Assembly: GCA_002811675.1 (NCBI GenBank)
Contig: PDIM01000004.1
Location: forward strand, 20,891 to 84,890
From: Ichthyosporea sp. XGB-2017a
Lineage: Eukaryota; Opisthokonta; Ichthyosporea
Direction: 5' to 3'
Length of the DNA: 64,000 nucleotides
In this document: positions 34,401 to 43,810 of the stretch, piece by piece
Position numbering within the stretch: the first letter of the stretch is position 1
Layout of the letters: each line of letters begins with the position of its first letter
Position numbers and translations under genes: made by a program
Notes under the pieces: model-generated
Told to the model about the DNA's origin: nothing
What the model saw: only the letters and a program-made list of their open reading frames with translations
Database searches by the model: none

Positions 34401-37400
34401 TATACTCACAATAGTGCTCAAACGTCTTAATCAAAAGCTCGGGTGTCGAAGCACTTGAAAAATTAAGTCCAACGACCTCCATTTCAGGCAAAGCACGCAA
34501 TGCACTAAACAGAGTCATAGTTTTTCCAGATCCTGGAGGTCCACAGAGAATCATAGGTTTATGTCCAGCGAGCCACGTATACAAAAGATCTTCATGTCTT
34601 ACGGTGTCGATAGTTGGCACAACCACATCCGGGGACCCAACACGGTGCGTTTCTACTTCGATGACGGGAACACGACTTTGCCACGGAGCCCATTCGCCAG
34701 ATATAGTGACCTCATAATCAATTAAAGCATACTCTGAGCAGTCCGGCAGACTAATGGTGCAAATCTTTTCTATAAATTTACTCAACCGAACGCGGTCTTT
34801 ATATTTGCAGTCACCCGAGAAACACCACACCAAAGAATAAACTAATCGTTTGACTGAATACTGTTCACATACTTCTGCACTCATCGGAAAATCACTGTGG
34901 GTTTCGTTATGTTCGTGCACGTTGGTGCACGTTTTCTCAATCATTGCAAAAAGTGATCCTAAAACTCTTAAAGGACTAAATTTCATGACATGCCCCAGTT
35001 TTTTACTAAAAGAAAGAGCCTGCAAAACAATGCCATTTCTTTTGAACATTGGTATCAAATAGTCGGCAACATCCCGCTGAACAGACAAAAGCGGGCTCAC
35101 CACACCACCGTCTCCTTTTCCTTCATTATTATTTTCTTCACTATCAAGAGTACAGTGCCTAAGCCTTTCAAAGAAATTGTAAAATACAAATTCACAAGGC
35201 ACGACATCTTCACTGAACCAAATCATACCACATCGACTTACAGTTGCCAATGTAGCATATTTTAAATTCTGAACCTCAAACATTATTCGAACATTCGAAG
35301 GAATATTCAAACGCTCGCCATTGGGTAAAGTTAATATCTTGTTGTCATCGAGAACACTGTTTAAATTCTCTACCCACTCGGGATCAACATCCCCGTCAAA
35401 AATAAACCAATGTCGTTTGGAAGCTTCATTTCTTACGTTATCAATAATGCGTCTCAAAATCCGAGTAAACAGACCATCATTCCATTCTCTGGTAGTTGAA
35501 TCTAAATTCCCATATAGCTCGTCTTTGGAAATCGCCTTTGGGTCGATGACATAGCACACACTTTCACGCTTGTCCATTAGCTCGAGAGCTTTAGCCAAAA
35601 CTCGCCATGCACAAGATTTACCGGAACCCGACGGTCCAACCATCATTACACCATGGTGTAAACATTGGATTTGGTACAGTTGAAGAATTTTATCGAGCCA
35701 TAAATCCTCTGGCCTCAAAAATAGTTCTTTACATACAGCCTGAATAGCTGTTCGTAGCTCTGTCAGGGCGCCTGGAACGTGTGATATTCCAGGAAATACA
35801 TCTTGAATTAACCTATTAAGAAGGGGTATGTCAGAAGCAACCAATTTCGGCATCAAAGTTTCATGTATACTCTGGATAAGAACTTCTTGCTCCTGAGATT
35901 CAAGATTAATGCGAAGGCTGTCATCGTTGTTCCCTCGAATACGCTCTCGCTTAATGTTACCAGCACTCAACAAAACACTTTTCAAAGCTCTCAAGCCAAA
36001 ATCGTAATGAGACTGTGACGAGAGTTGCTCATGGCATAACTTAAAAAGAGGTACAATTTTGTTGGACAAAATTTCTGCGCTTTTGAAGCCTTGTGCATAC
36101 AGCATCACTTGGGCAATCAGTTGACGATCAGGCTTTGTCATAGCCAAACTCCGAAACAGTTTCTTTAAATTGTCGGGTAGATTTGATCTTCCCGCATACC
36201 CTGGGTTCATCGTTATGAAAATAGCCATATTGGGATTTACGGAAAGACTTCGTCCTAGAAGTTCTAATCGCAGGGCATTACTTCCAGTCGTAATACTATC
36301 CCGCAAAGACATTTGAATAGACTGAATTTGCTGCGATACAGCTGACAATATTCTCTCTTCAAGTCGATTAAATTCATCGAAACAACCCCACGCACCAACT
36401 TGACAAAGACCAATAAATATTCTACCCATGGCCTGAAAATCAAATTTTTCATCACAGTTAAAAACAAGTACAAAGCGACCAAGCTGATGACCAAGTGCTT
36501 TGACAGATTCTGTTTTACCGGTGCCAGCTGGTCCGAATGGGCTGCCACCCAACCGCCATTCCAGCGCTTGAGTCATTGTAAGGTAGCAACGATCCGTTAA
36601 GGGAGTCTGCACGAGTTTATCCGTAATGCCAAGGTATTCAAATCCATAATTGAAACAACTGTTCGCCATTTTAATCACCACTTGATTCAACACACTTTCC
36701 GATGGATTAAAATAGAATCGCATTTGCCTAGTCCATTCAAAGTTTTTAGAATCCGTTACGCCAGAGGCAACAAGAGATCTCAAAATATCTCTTTGATGGA
36801 CTAATTCGGTTATACTATGCTCCAGTTTCCGTCTCCTAACCGACGGCTGGTCACCCAACACGTACTCCGCTAAAGCGGACAGAATGTCTTCACAATATCG
36901 TGTCGGTTTCTCCAAATGTAGTGTACTAGTTGACAATTCCACTTCCACTTGTTCTGACCAGATAATCTGCTGCGCAAGAACAACAATTTGCAAAGGATAT
37001 GAATCAACCCACTGGATGTATGAGTCGTATTTACCATTACTTTGTTCATGTGATAACGCTTTCAAAGTCTTCACAGACTGGCTCAGCAAATATGCCAACG
37101 TCAATCTCATCTGTTCTTCAACAGCACTTAGCCATTCATTCACCTTTGGTGCTTTCGCTAAAGACACAGGCGATAAGAATTTCACTTCCTCACCTTCTTT
37201 GGAGCACATTCCAACGATAATACCATCCTCACCTTCATCCAGTAACAAGGAACTTATGCCAGCAAACATTTTTTTGAAATGCTTTTGTAACTTTGGGACA
37301 TTCAAACTATTGCCAATAATTTCAAGTAAGTCTTCATCACCAACAAAGTAGAATCTTGAAAAGAATGATCGCTCTCTCTCAAGGTATTCGCCAAGCGCTT

Positions 37401-40400
37401 TTTGGATTTTGTTTAAAAGATCAGACAAGCGCTCCAAAGCACGAAGAACCCCAGCAATGCCAAGAACATCGAGGGCTAATGGTGAGGCATTCACTTTTTT
37501 CATCAATGCCAAAAACTCCGAACTGATGCTCTGGAATCTCGACGTTTCAACAGGTAGTAGGTGCTTAATATCCACGCTGCTTGTAAAAATACCTTCTAAG
37601 TACACCCATTTCCTTTGAACATCGATCCAAATGTCAAACAAATTACTCATCTTGTTTAATTTATCTTCCCACGAAAGCGCCTCTTCTTCAAACGTTCGGA
37701 AATAGGGTGACAATTTCATGGCACCAAGGCTATTCAAATTCTCTTTTAATTTTGCAAACAAATCTTCCCAACCACGAATCAAACGGCACTTGTTTTGATA
37801 GTTTACCAGTTCTAATTCAAAAGATTGCAAAGTTTCTCGAATTTGGCTCAAAAAGGCTTCTAAGGCCATTTCACCTTGCGCTACTGTTAGTATGTCCTTG
37901 ATCAAGCTTTCGTTTTTAATCAAGTCGGCGTCCCACACATTCCCTAAAGTCAACTCACTCAATGTCCAAGACACACGAAGCTTTTTGCTAATTTGCTTCC
38001 AATGCCTCTCTTTCAGGGCTTCAGACTTCATTTCCACAACAAGGATATTCATCTTTAGATATTTCTTTAACGCACTCTGGCAAAAGATAAAGGCATCATA
38101 TTGCCGCATGAAATTTGGCATAGACTTCATCCGGGAGAGAAGCTCATCAATTCCTTGGCGAACTTTACGCGGCGAGACAGACGCCCAGCTTGTCTCTTTA
38201 AATTCAAACACTGTGTTCCAAACGGTAGAAATTTCTTCCCAAACAGATTTGAAGTCCACAAGCTCTTCAAGACACTTGGGAATTCTGTTGTCTGGCACGG
38301 AATCTAACTCTAACGCATCATTTGCTTTCACGATCCTTTCAGCTTCTCCTTGCAGTCTCTTCAGGCGTGTTTCAAACGACTGAAGACTACGCAAGGCCTC
38401 CAACGCCACAGTACTCCCTTTCACAGGCTTTTCATTTTCCCACTCTTCAGACAAAACATCAATTTTTTCCTTTATCGACTTTTCCTCGATGGCAATTTTC
38501 GTTTGAAGTTCAGGAAGCATGCTACTAATGATGTTATCTTTCCGTTTAAGAATATCATTGAAAGCACTCCACTCTCCATCAATATTATCGCAGTACAGCC
38601 AGTCACTAGGAAACTGATAACGCTGTCGTTCCAGGATCTTTTGGCCATTTCGAAAATTCTCGACCAACCGAGTCCATTTCTCAAGCTGCCGTTTCAAATC
38701 TTGAACATATGTTATAAATTCCACGGCATTTCCCGTAGAAACTCCTTCTACGCTCTGACGTTCAAGTTCCACTCTACTTTCAGTAATCTGTGTATAAAAC
38801 ATTTTCATATCCCTATCAAGATTAACCCCGAACTGATTTAGCATATCTTTATGCCATGTGTCATACTTTAGATTCACTTTGGACTGCACCTGTTTGTAAT
38901 TGATTATTACATTAGCAAAATGCTTTTCACTCTCTGACGTGTCAAATGTTGATCTGGCCCTTTTGATGTCGACAAGCAGACTTTGCCATTTGGATAAATC
39001 ATCACCGAGCCTATTGAACACTGTATTGGAATCCATGTCCCACAGTGACTGATACTGAAACCATATGCGAATGTATTGTTTCACTTCCAAGACGCGACGA
39101 GCTACAGAATCGTAAGCCTCTTTCAAAAGCGAGCCTTCACATGGGAGCTTTGCTAGCAAGTTCGCATATTTAAGCGAGCCCACAGACTGATCGGCCAAAT
39201 CCATTTCATACCGTGAGCCAACTAGACGTGAAAGATTGGATATCATACCAACCCATTCATGAAATTGAAAATACAATTTTTCTTCCATCCAGCACAAAGA
39301 TGGGCTAATATCGATTTGCTGATTTCGGATAACTACCTCCAATTTTACAGGCCGAAAGTTGGGAGAAGTAACAGACTCTATGCTTTCGCCGGTAGAGAGC
39401 TTATTATCACTGCCACTACAGCGATCAAAATAAAACTTCCATACTTTCAAGCAATCACAAAGGCGGTTAGTGAGCCGTTCTTCAATCTTTTGCTCTAAAA
39501 GAGACACCCATTCAGACAAGTTTGAATAGGAGCGCAAGTTCATTTCATCCAAAAGTTTCTGCATTTTTTCTAGCAATGATGAAAAGGCTGTACCACTCAA
39601 TTCGCAAGTTCCTAGTGAGTCAATGAGCAAATCCATCTGCTCATTTGTCTTCATAAGATCATCGACTTTGTCCTGAAACACAGAAACCGAATCACCAATA
39701 CGACGAACATAGGAATCAAGCCGATGAGATTCCCAATGCAAAGGAACACCTTCACTAATCAACCCATGGACTTCATTGCGATACGATGCAACCAAAAATG
39801 CAATATCCATTCCTTTCATACGCTCACTTACACGAGTGTAAGTTCGAATCGATTCCATTAAAGAAACAGCAAATGGATAAACTTGACGTGCTCCAGTTGC
39901 TACAAGCTGGATGTTGAAAGGCACACGGTAGCCAAGCCATTGAAGATTTCGCACTTCCTTGAAAAGTGTAATTATCTGAGCATCGAAATTAACTAAAAGT
40001 CTTAAACTCTGTCCTTTATCTCCGCCGACATTTCGAAACGCGTTAATATCAAAAATACGTCCTGTAACTTGAAACTGTCGCGATTCTACTTCAGCAGCCC
40101 AATTATCAAACATTTGCTTTGTATTAAGTTTTCGAAGGAAACTTTCCCCGTCTGCCTTCAGCTTTTGGCCATCAATATGCTTTTCCCAGCCCTTTCCTAG
40201 CACGTCTTCAACACGTTTCATGTACGCTGCAAGCTGCCTTTCAATTTGACGCGCCCAAATGATCGCACCAGAAACGGGAGGAAGGTCGCGAATGTTGCTC
40301 ATTCGCGAGGCTTCTGACCTAGGATACTGGACTTTGAACTTATCATGCAAAGTATTGATGTCATCTTTCACCCTTTGAATTAATTGTGCTTGATATTCTT

Positions 40401-42120
40401 GGATGGCACCACGAATTCGGGGCCGCACAAACAGGGCATTGTATTTGGAAAATATCCGAAACATTTCATTGGCATTCTTGGCTACTCCAAGCTGGTCTCT
40501 CAAGCGGGCAGTGATCTGAGTTTCCACACGATCAACCCGATCATCGTAGTTCTTGAGAGATGCATCCCATACCCCTAGTCCTTCGGGACTTAAATCAAGA
40601 ACATCAACTACTTTCACATCACCATACGCTGAATCGATTTCTTCAATAGCTGAATTCTTCGCATACTGGGCTGCAATACCATCATCGCCAGTAGCGTTCG
40701 AGCTCAAAACACGATTAATAACGAACCGAAGTTGCTCGTGCTGTTTTCTAAACTTGCGTATCTGTTCAAGCCGTTCTTGTAAAGCAATATGCTCAGAGTT
40801 AACTCGGATGGGAAGCTTTTCATCGCCGCGTTTGCGAGAAAGCTCCCTCGCTAGGTCGCGAAACTGGGCTAGCTGATCGTCCCACGTATTGAAAATGTCC
40901 GTACAACCACTCATAAGCTTTTCAAACTCTTCAAAGCTGATCAACATTAACTTTCTACTGGAAAGAATTTTAAAAAGCTGCTCAGAAAAATCTCGAGATA
41001 TTGCACCAAGCAAATGCAAACTGCGCGACACGGGATACGATGTGCTCCTTATTTTTTTCATGTGAGTAAATATATCTACAAGCGCCGTGTTGATCTTATC
41101 CAATTCTGTAGCAGCAAGCACCTCGTTAAGAGGGAAGTCTTTCATAAGCATATTATAATTCATAACACGGTCTTTTGTTTGCTTCAAGCCAGTATCCGAG
41201 TCAAAACTAACAGTTGCATGAAATCTCTTCGCGTGCTTTAAAATAGCCAATGAAATAACAATTTCATCCGCCTTTAGCTGTTCCGTAACCCTGTGGAGTG
41301 CTCTTTCAAGATTCAACCAAAAGGACACCTCCTGAACGGCGGCCCCACTTGAAGGATCCCTCTCAAGCTTTGTAACCTTCTGAATTTCTCTAATCCATCT
41401 ATTGACACCTCCCTGCAGTGCATTTAGAAAGTTAGAGTCGTTTGCCATCTCACCAAAAGCTTCTACAGTAATTTTAGAATTGTTTGCACGGCACTTCGCA
41501 ACCGTTTGTGCAACAAAAGGATGTGCTACTAAATGAATCTCTGGAATGTCAATATTTTGCTGAAGATGCAGGAGACACAGTTCCAGCTCTGCGATCTTTT
41601 TCTTCACACCCGATAGACCAACTTTAGCGTCAGACTCCACTTCAGCACTTTTGGAAGCATATGAGCTAAAAAATGGCGAAATTGCATTATGCAAGTAACT
41701 GTGAAGCACCTCAAAAGGAGATCCCTCAGAAAACTTCACAAAGTGAAGCTGGTGAGGCAAGGTTTTATCTGCTTCCAATACTGTGCCTTTTTTAACAAAC
41801 ACAACAGATGCACATGACGCACTTGCAAACTGAATATCCAAGCTCAAAGAAATGTCTGAGCTTTCACCAGCATTTGACGTGCCATTGTCTTCATCACCAT
41901 CACTTTGCTTATACTGAAGAATGAATGACTGCTGCGCAGAATCCCCTATAAATTTGTTTAACCTATCAACAACATCTTGTTTAAGCATAAACTCCTCTAA
42001 TGGTGTCTTTGGAATCTCAAGCATCAAAGCAGCTACACAACTAACATATGTACGAAGCTCAGCAACTGATATCAGCGAAGGTGCCGAGCCTTCAACTCCT
42101 GCCTCTTCCCCAGCACTCAT
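28414..42120 (-). CDS. DYNC1H1: Cytoplasmic dynein 1 heavy chain, intronless
   Basis: A single 4568-codon frame, close to the 4.6 kb-residue length of cytoplasmic dynein 1 heavy chains. It is the ATPase motor for minus-end microtubule transport and mitotic spindle work. The tail (1 to about 1300) and linker (about 1300-1830) lead to four AAA modules with P-loops: AAA1 GPAGTGKTES near 1860 (with CFDEFNRLEE), AAA2 GPSGSGKS near 2163, AAA3 GPPGSGKT near 2527, AAA4 GVSGSGKT near 2868. The coiled-coil stalk brackets a microtubule-binding domain (about 3230-3370, starting near RGMGNPP); AAA5-6 and the C-terminal region follow (GGLFIPEAYITATRQ). The sequence SPFGPAGTGKTESVKALG separates it from axonemal heavy chains, which have a different AAA1 context. 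ATG 42120 is followed by an acidic, disordered start. All four P-loops look intact. A divergent gene starts 1.7 kb away. Confidence 0.97.
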   Translation of the reverse strand: MSAGEEAGVEGSAPSLISVAELRTYVSCVAALMLEIPKTPLEEFMLKQDVVDRLNKFIGDSAQQSFILQYKQSDGDEDNGTSNAGESSDISLSLDIQFASASCASVVFVKKGTVLEADKTLPHQLHFVKFSEGSPFEVLHSYLHNAISPFFSSYASKSAEVESDAKVGLSGVKKKIAELELCLLHLQQNIDIPEIHLVAHPFVAQTVAKCRANNSKITVEAFGEMANDSNFLNALQGGVNRWIREIQKVTKLERDPSSGAAVQEVSFWLNLERALHRVTEQLKADEIVISLAILKHAKRFHATVSFDSDTGLKQTKDRVMNYNMLMKDFPLNEVLAATELDKINTALVDIFTHMKKIRSTSYPVSRSLHLLGAISRDFSEQLFKILSSRKLMLISFEEFEKLMSGCTDIFNTWDDQLAQFRDLARELSRKRGDEKLPIRVNSEHIALQERLEQIRKFRKQHEQLRFVINRVLSSNATGDDGIAAQYAKNSAIEEIDSAYGDVKVVDVLDLSPEGLGVWDASLKNYDDRVDRVETQITARLRDQLGVAKNANEMFRIFSKYNALFVRPRIRGAIQEYQAQLIQRVKDDINTLHDKFKVQYPRSEASRMSNIRDLPPVSGAIIWARQIERQLAAYMKRVEDVLGKGWEKHIDGQKLKADGESFLRKLNTKQMFDNWAAEVESRQFQVTGRIFDINAFRNVGGDKGQSLRLLVNFDAQIITLFKEVRNLQWLGYRVPFNIQLVATGARQVYPFAVSLMESIRTYTRVSERMKGMDIAFLVASYRNEVHGLISEGVPLHWESHRLDSYVRRIGDSVSVFQDKVDDLMKTNEQMDLLIDSLGTCELSGTAFSSLLEKMQKLLDEMNLRSYSNLSEWVSLLEQKIEERLTNRLCDCLKVWKFYFDRCSGSDNKLSTGESIESVTSPNFRPVKLEVVIRNQQIDISPSLCWMEEKLYFQFHEWVGMISNLSRLVGSRYEMDLADQSVGSLKYANLLAKLPCEGSLLKEAYDSVARRVLEVKQYIRIWFQYQSLWDMDSNTVFNRLGDDLSKWQSLLVDIKRARSTFDTSESEKHFANVIINYKQVQSKVNLKYDTWHKDMLNQFGVNLDRDMKMFYTQITESRVELERQSVEGVSTGNAVEFITYVQDLKRQLEKWTRLVENFRNGQKILERQRYQFPSDWLYCDNIDGEWSAFNDILKRKDNIISSMLPELQTKIAIEEKSIKEKIDVLSEEWENEKPVKGSTVALEALRSLQSFETRLKRLQGEAERIVKANDALELDSVPDNRIPKCLEELVDFKSVWEEISTVWNTVFEFKETSWASVSPRKVRQGIDELLSRMKSMPNFMRQYDAFIFCQSALKKYLKMNILVVEMKSEALKERHWKQISKKLRVSWTLSELTLGNVWDADLIKNESLIKDILTVAQGEMALEAFLSQIRETLQSFELELVNYQNKCRLIRGWEDLFAKLKENLNSLGAMKLSPYFRTFEEEALSWEDKLNKMSNLFDIWIDVQRKWVYLEGIFTSSVDIKHLLPVETSRFQSISSEFLALMKKVNASPLALDVLGIAGVLRALERLSDLLNKIQKALGEYLERERSFFSRFYFVGDEDLLEIIGNSLNVPKLQKHFKKMFAGISSLLLDEGEDGIIVGMCSKEGEEVKFLSPVSLAKAPKVNEWLSAVEEQMRLTLAYLLSQSVKTLKALSHEQSNGKYDSYIQWVDSYPLQIVVLAQQIIWSEQVEVELSTSTLHLEKPTRYCEDILSALAEYVLGDQPSVRRRKLEHSITELVHQRDILRSLVASGVTDSKNFEWTRQMRFYFNPSESVLNQVVIKMANSCFNYGFEYLGITDKLVQTPLTDRCYLTMTQALEWRLGGSPFGPAGTGKTESVKALGHQLGRFVLVFNCDEKFDFQAMGRIFIGLCQVGAWGCFDEFNRLEERILSAVSQQIQSIQMSLRDSITTGSNALRLELLGRSLSVNPNMAIFITMNPGYAGRSNLPDNLKKLFRSLAMTKPDRQLIAQVMLYAQGFKSAEILSNKIVPLFKLCHEQLSSQSHYDFGLRALKSVLLSAGNIKRERIRGNNDDSLRINLESQEQEVLIQSIHETLMPKLVASDIPLLNRLIQDVFPGISHVPGALTELRTAIQAVCKELFLRPEDLWLDKILQLYQIQCLHHGVMMVGPSGSGKSCAWRVLAKALELMDKRESVCYVIDPKAISKDELYGNLDSTTREWNDGLFTRILRRIIDNVRNEASKRHWFIFDGDVDPEWVENLNSVLDDNKILTLPNGERLNIPSNVRIMFEVQNLKYATLATVSRCGMIWFSEDVVPCEFVFYNFFERLRHCTLDSEENNNEGKGDGGVVSPLLSVQRDVADYLIPMFKRNGIVLQALSFSKKLGHVMKFSPLRVLGSLFAMIEKTCTNVHEHNETHSDFPMSAEVCEQYSVKRLVYSLVWCFSGDCKYKDRVRLSKFIEKICTISLPDCSEYALIDYEVTISGEWAPWQSRVPVIEVETHRVGSPDVVVPTIDTVRHEDLLYTWLAGHKPMILCGPPGSGKTMTLFSALRALPEMEVVGLNFSSASTPELLIKTFEHYCEYKRTPKGLTLSPMQIGKWIIIFCDEINLPDVDSYGTQRIISFIRQMVEHGGFWRTSDQTWVHLDRIQFVGACNPPTDPGRKPLSERFLRHVPVVFVDYPAPLSLKQIYGTFNRALMRLFPSMRSYSSPLTDAMVEFYAKSQETFTVDSQPHYIYSPRELTRWVRGIYEAIKPLEVVDIETLARVWAHEGLRLFQDRLVHDDERQWTEELIDEVAIKHFTNMDADKALKRPILFSNWLSKDYLAVDREELREYTTARLKVFYEEELDVPLVLFNEVLDHVLRIDRVFRQVQGHLLLIGVSGSGKTTLSRFVAWMNGLSVFQIKVHHKYSAEDFEEDLRSVLKRSGCKGEKICFIMDESNILEASFLERMNTLLANGEVPGLFEGDEFTALMTSCKEGSQKEGLMLDSNEELYQWFCGQIMKNLHIVFTMNPSVDGLKDRAATSPALFNRCVLDWFGDWSDQALYQVGSEFTTRLDLDKVDFIPSVPFPSASMEVSAEPSHREAIIDSFVYIHKSVQEVNENLRNKVGLFTHVTPRHYLDFIKHYVSLFGEKRNELEDQQLHIQVGLSKITETVEQVEELQKSLSHKNVELEQKNEEANVKLKQMVEDQQDAEKKKAASLEIQEALIKQNKEIEERRVAVVSDLADVEPAVQEAAKSVKSIKKQQLVEVRGMGNPPQLVKLTMEAICILLGESNVEWKSIRTVLVRDDFISNIVNFDTDNLSESLRLRVKKEYISKPDFNYESINRASKACGPLAQWVIAQVMYSEALNKVEPLRNELRKLEEAAEETKIQDAEMRTMISELELSIAKYKEEYASLISSAESIKSEMSNVKSKVDRSIALIGSLASENERWKKESEQFKFQMETLPGDILLSAAFMTYSGYFDQRVRNMLLKRWMQRLHNCSIICKKDLSLVHFLSSPDERLNWQSNTLPDDNICNENAIVLNRFNRYPLVIDPSGQASQFILNQYKDKKIIKTSFLDDSFRKNLESALRFGNPVLVQDAENYDPILNPVLNRELRKAGGRVLIRVGDQDIDFSPSFVIFLSTRDPTHIFPPDVCSRVTLVNFTVTMSSLQSQCLNKVLKKERPDVDQKYTDILKLQGEFKLRLRQLEKSLLDALNGSEGKLLDNDNVITTLEVLKKEAAEVEKKVEETDAVMQDIENVSNSYLPIAISCSSLYFTLEQLNQIKHLYQFSLNFFLDVFEKVLKNSEQLTTKDSSTRVKELQSDLFRETFQRASNTLLHDDRMMFLFMLCRIFSFDTDDEIDDIEYEHFLRHDIVSLSNEEIPLDLQEKLSSATYGNIIQLFKLESFEPLKHSLMPKVSALLDDPTPEQSVLKFEEFSGRTQVINVFRCMLFIQAVRPDRLLAMGHLFVESCFRNGEMRSKDIDLDVISREGNSKTPIILCCAPGYDASGRVDELSDRLNITLFPVAIGSSEGFTLAEKAITQASKTGAWVLLKNVHLTPQWLVHLEKKLHMLSPHEDFRIFMSADIQAHIPVNLLRMSRICVFEAPPGVKASLHGILSSISLERSEKKPNERSRVHFLVAWLHAVIQERLRYAPIGWSKKYEFSESDLKCTFDLVDHWIDSVGEGRANISPDKIPWNAISNIISSCIYGARLDNDFDQKYLNTLVQGLFNPQSFNVDFVLAEDANADVRMIMPDSSSRDGFLKWVEELPNNHRPAWLGLPDDAEKMLLIDRSERFVSKLLKMKTLVSDTAESESGTRKTRRSSSVADGKPSWMATVATLCHRWLEMLTVEVVELERNENNIQDPLFRYFEREVFACNSLLKTVREDLIGLLAICEESAKQTNDSRSLITDILKGELPKSWIKYSVPSEITVNKWMVDFAARCTQMESICEAKAFNKMAVWIGGLFIPEAYITATRQFVAQSLKISLEELELCAQLSGNCEPSGVAFKISGLKLYGGNWVENRIDIGKGAFLDVGEVCLSWLPISDKTIVDNKKNGVLMPIYLNTQRNNHLFSICIIPKNERLRNAFYERGCAFIASDL

Positions 42121-43810
42121 TTCAAAACACTACTGGACAGAATGGCAAGCTGGACAAACGTTGACAGATAATCTAAAATGAATGAAAACAAGATCTACGA
42201 GCTCAGCTCGGTGTCACAAAAACGAGTGCCACAAATCCACAACTAAATCAATAAAACACAACAAACACACTAAGTAATGAACCCCCTTATACACCAGCAA
42301 GGCACACTTTAATCTCCCTCTCCCTCTCAGTGTGTCTCCCGCTCCTTTCTCGATTTCCAGAACATTCACTTCTGTGAACACCACACACGCGAAACAAGAG
42401 CAAGGCCACAATAACAGAGACGAAATAAAAAACACAACAGCACTACTGTAAATTGCAATTACGCCCACACTATCTATAAAGAGAGAGAGAGACAGACAGT
42501 AACACTCCATGACAGCCACAAGCCGCGGGACTTTGGAACGCCGCGGATATCTTTTATTACTATGGAGTACAGTACAGTAGCTAGCTAGGCTATGCTGCAG
42601 CTGTTTCAACATCCTGGACTTGGATCCCGTGCACAGCTGGTTTCAACACTATAGACTGCAGATCTATAGTCCTCAATCACGGCAGCTGAAATTTGGATTT
42701 GGCCCCCTTGTTGCATCCTCAACAGCTTGTTCAAAGAACTAGCAGCCAGCGTTAGTCAAAAGTGGCTTGGTATAATTTGTACTGGCTTGAGATAGGGTTA
42801 CACGAGTAATTCAAAACACCATGATTCATATCTCTGTAACCCTAATCCCCTTCTATGATATTATTATTATTATTAATTTATATACGTATCTATACCCAGA
42901 CACCCTAAATCCTTCTCCCCTACTAGTTATGCATCCTCACTATCCCATAGGCCATAACCCTGCCCCTCTCTATGACAACCATCATACTATAAATTCCCCC
43001 CTCCTCATGCTACCCAAGGTGACTCCCTCGACCATGCACAAGGAGCCACCCATGCCCCGCCCTATAGGCTATAGTACTACTGGACCAGACTGTGCTGTAT
43101 CTTCTTCCCTGCCTATCTATGGTACAAACACCCCTCCTCCTTCACTATACTACCCCCCTCTGCCCTCCTTGCCAAGAACACACTTGCAAGAAAAACAAAC
43201 TCACCGCATCTTGTAAACCATTTGATCTGCTATTTCTATCGTCGAGTCTATTCTCCACACATCGACACCACACCAACACACCTCGGTACACACCTAGCTC
43301 TCCCACACCCCCGCCTCCTATATAAAGATAGCTGATTTAACTAGATCTAGCATTCTTCGGTATTACTGCGGGTGTCTTTCATGAGAGTATTCAAAAGAGA
43401 GGTGTGTAATTAACGTCGCTCATCTTCTCCTTCTCCTCTACTTCTACACCTTCGTTCGCAATAACTTCACTCACTGCATCCTTCTATTGGGTCTGTGCTT
43501 CACTGTCTTTTCCATTGTACTTCTACCGTTTATATTGCCACGTTCAGTTTCGCGACCAAATAATCGTCTGCGAGCAGTATATTCCTAAATCCGAATTGTA
43601 TTTCCTGTCAACCCTTATATTCGGAATATTGTACTTCAGTTAACTCAGTTATTTCGCAGAAACACATTTCCATTGGAATTTGGGTTTTCTGTTTCTTCTT
43701 TATTATTGTGTTTTAGTTTAACGTGAAGTTAAATTTCAACAACTTGGCAGCAAAGAGTTTAATTCTTGTTTCCAAGTTTGTGGCCATTATTCGTCCTTTG
43801 ATCGAATATA
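42121..43810. promoter_or_regulatory. Divergent 5' region between dynein and PTB-like genes
   Basis: 1.7 kb between two divergent starts. It is CT-rich at 42900-43330 with several CTATAG palindromic words, and has an (AG)n run on the plus strand near 42480. Probably holds both promoters and 5' leaders. The Pro-rich frame at 42821-43216 reflects CT-rich DNA and is not called. Confidence 0.4.

Noticed and set aside
42821-43216. 131-codon Pro-rich plus-strand frame in the dynein/PTB spacer
   Set aside because: The composition follows CT-rich DNA, and no domain, splice partner or conserved motif is visible.
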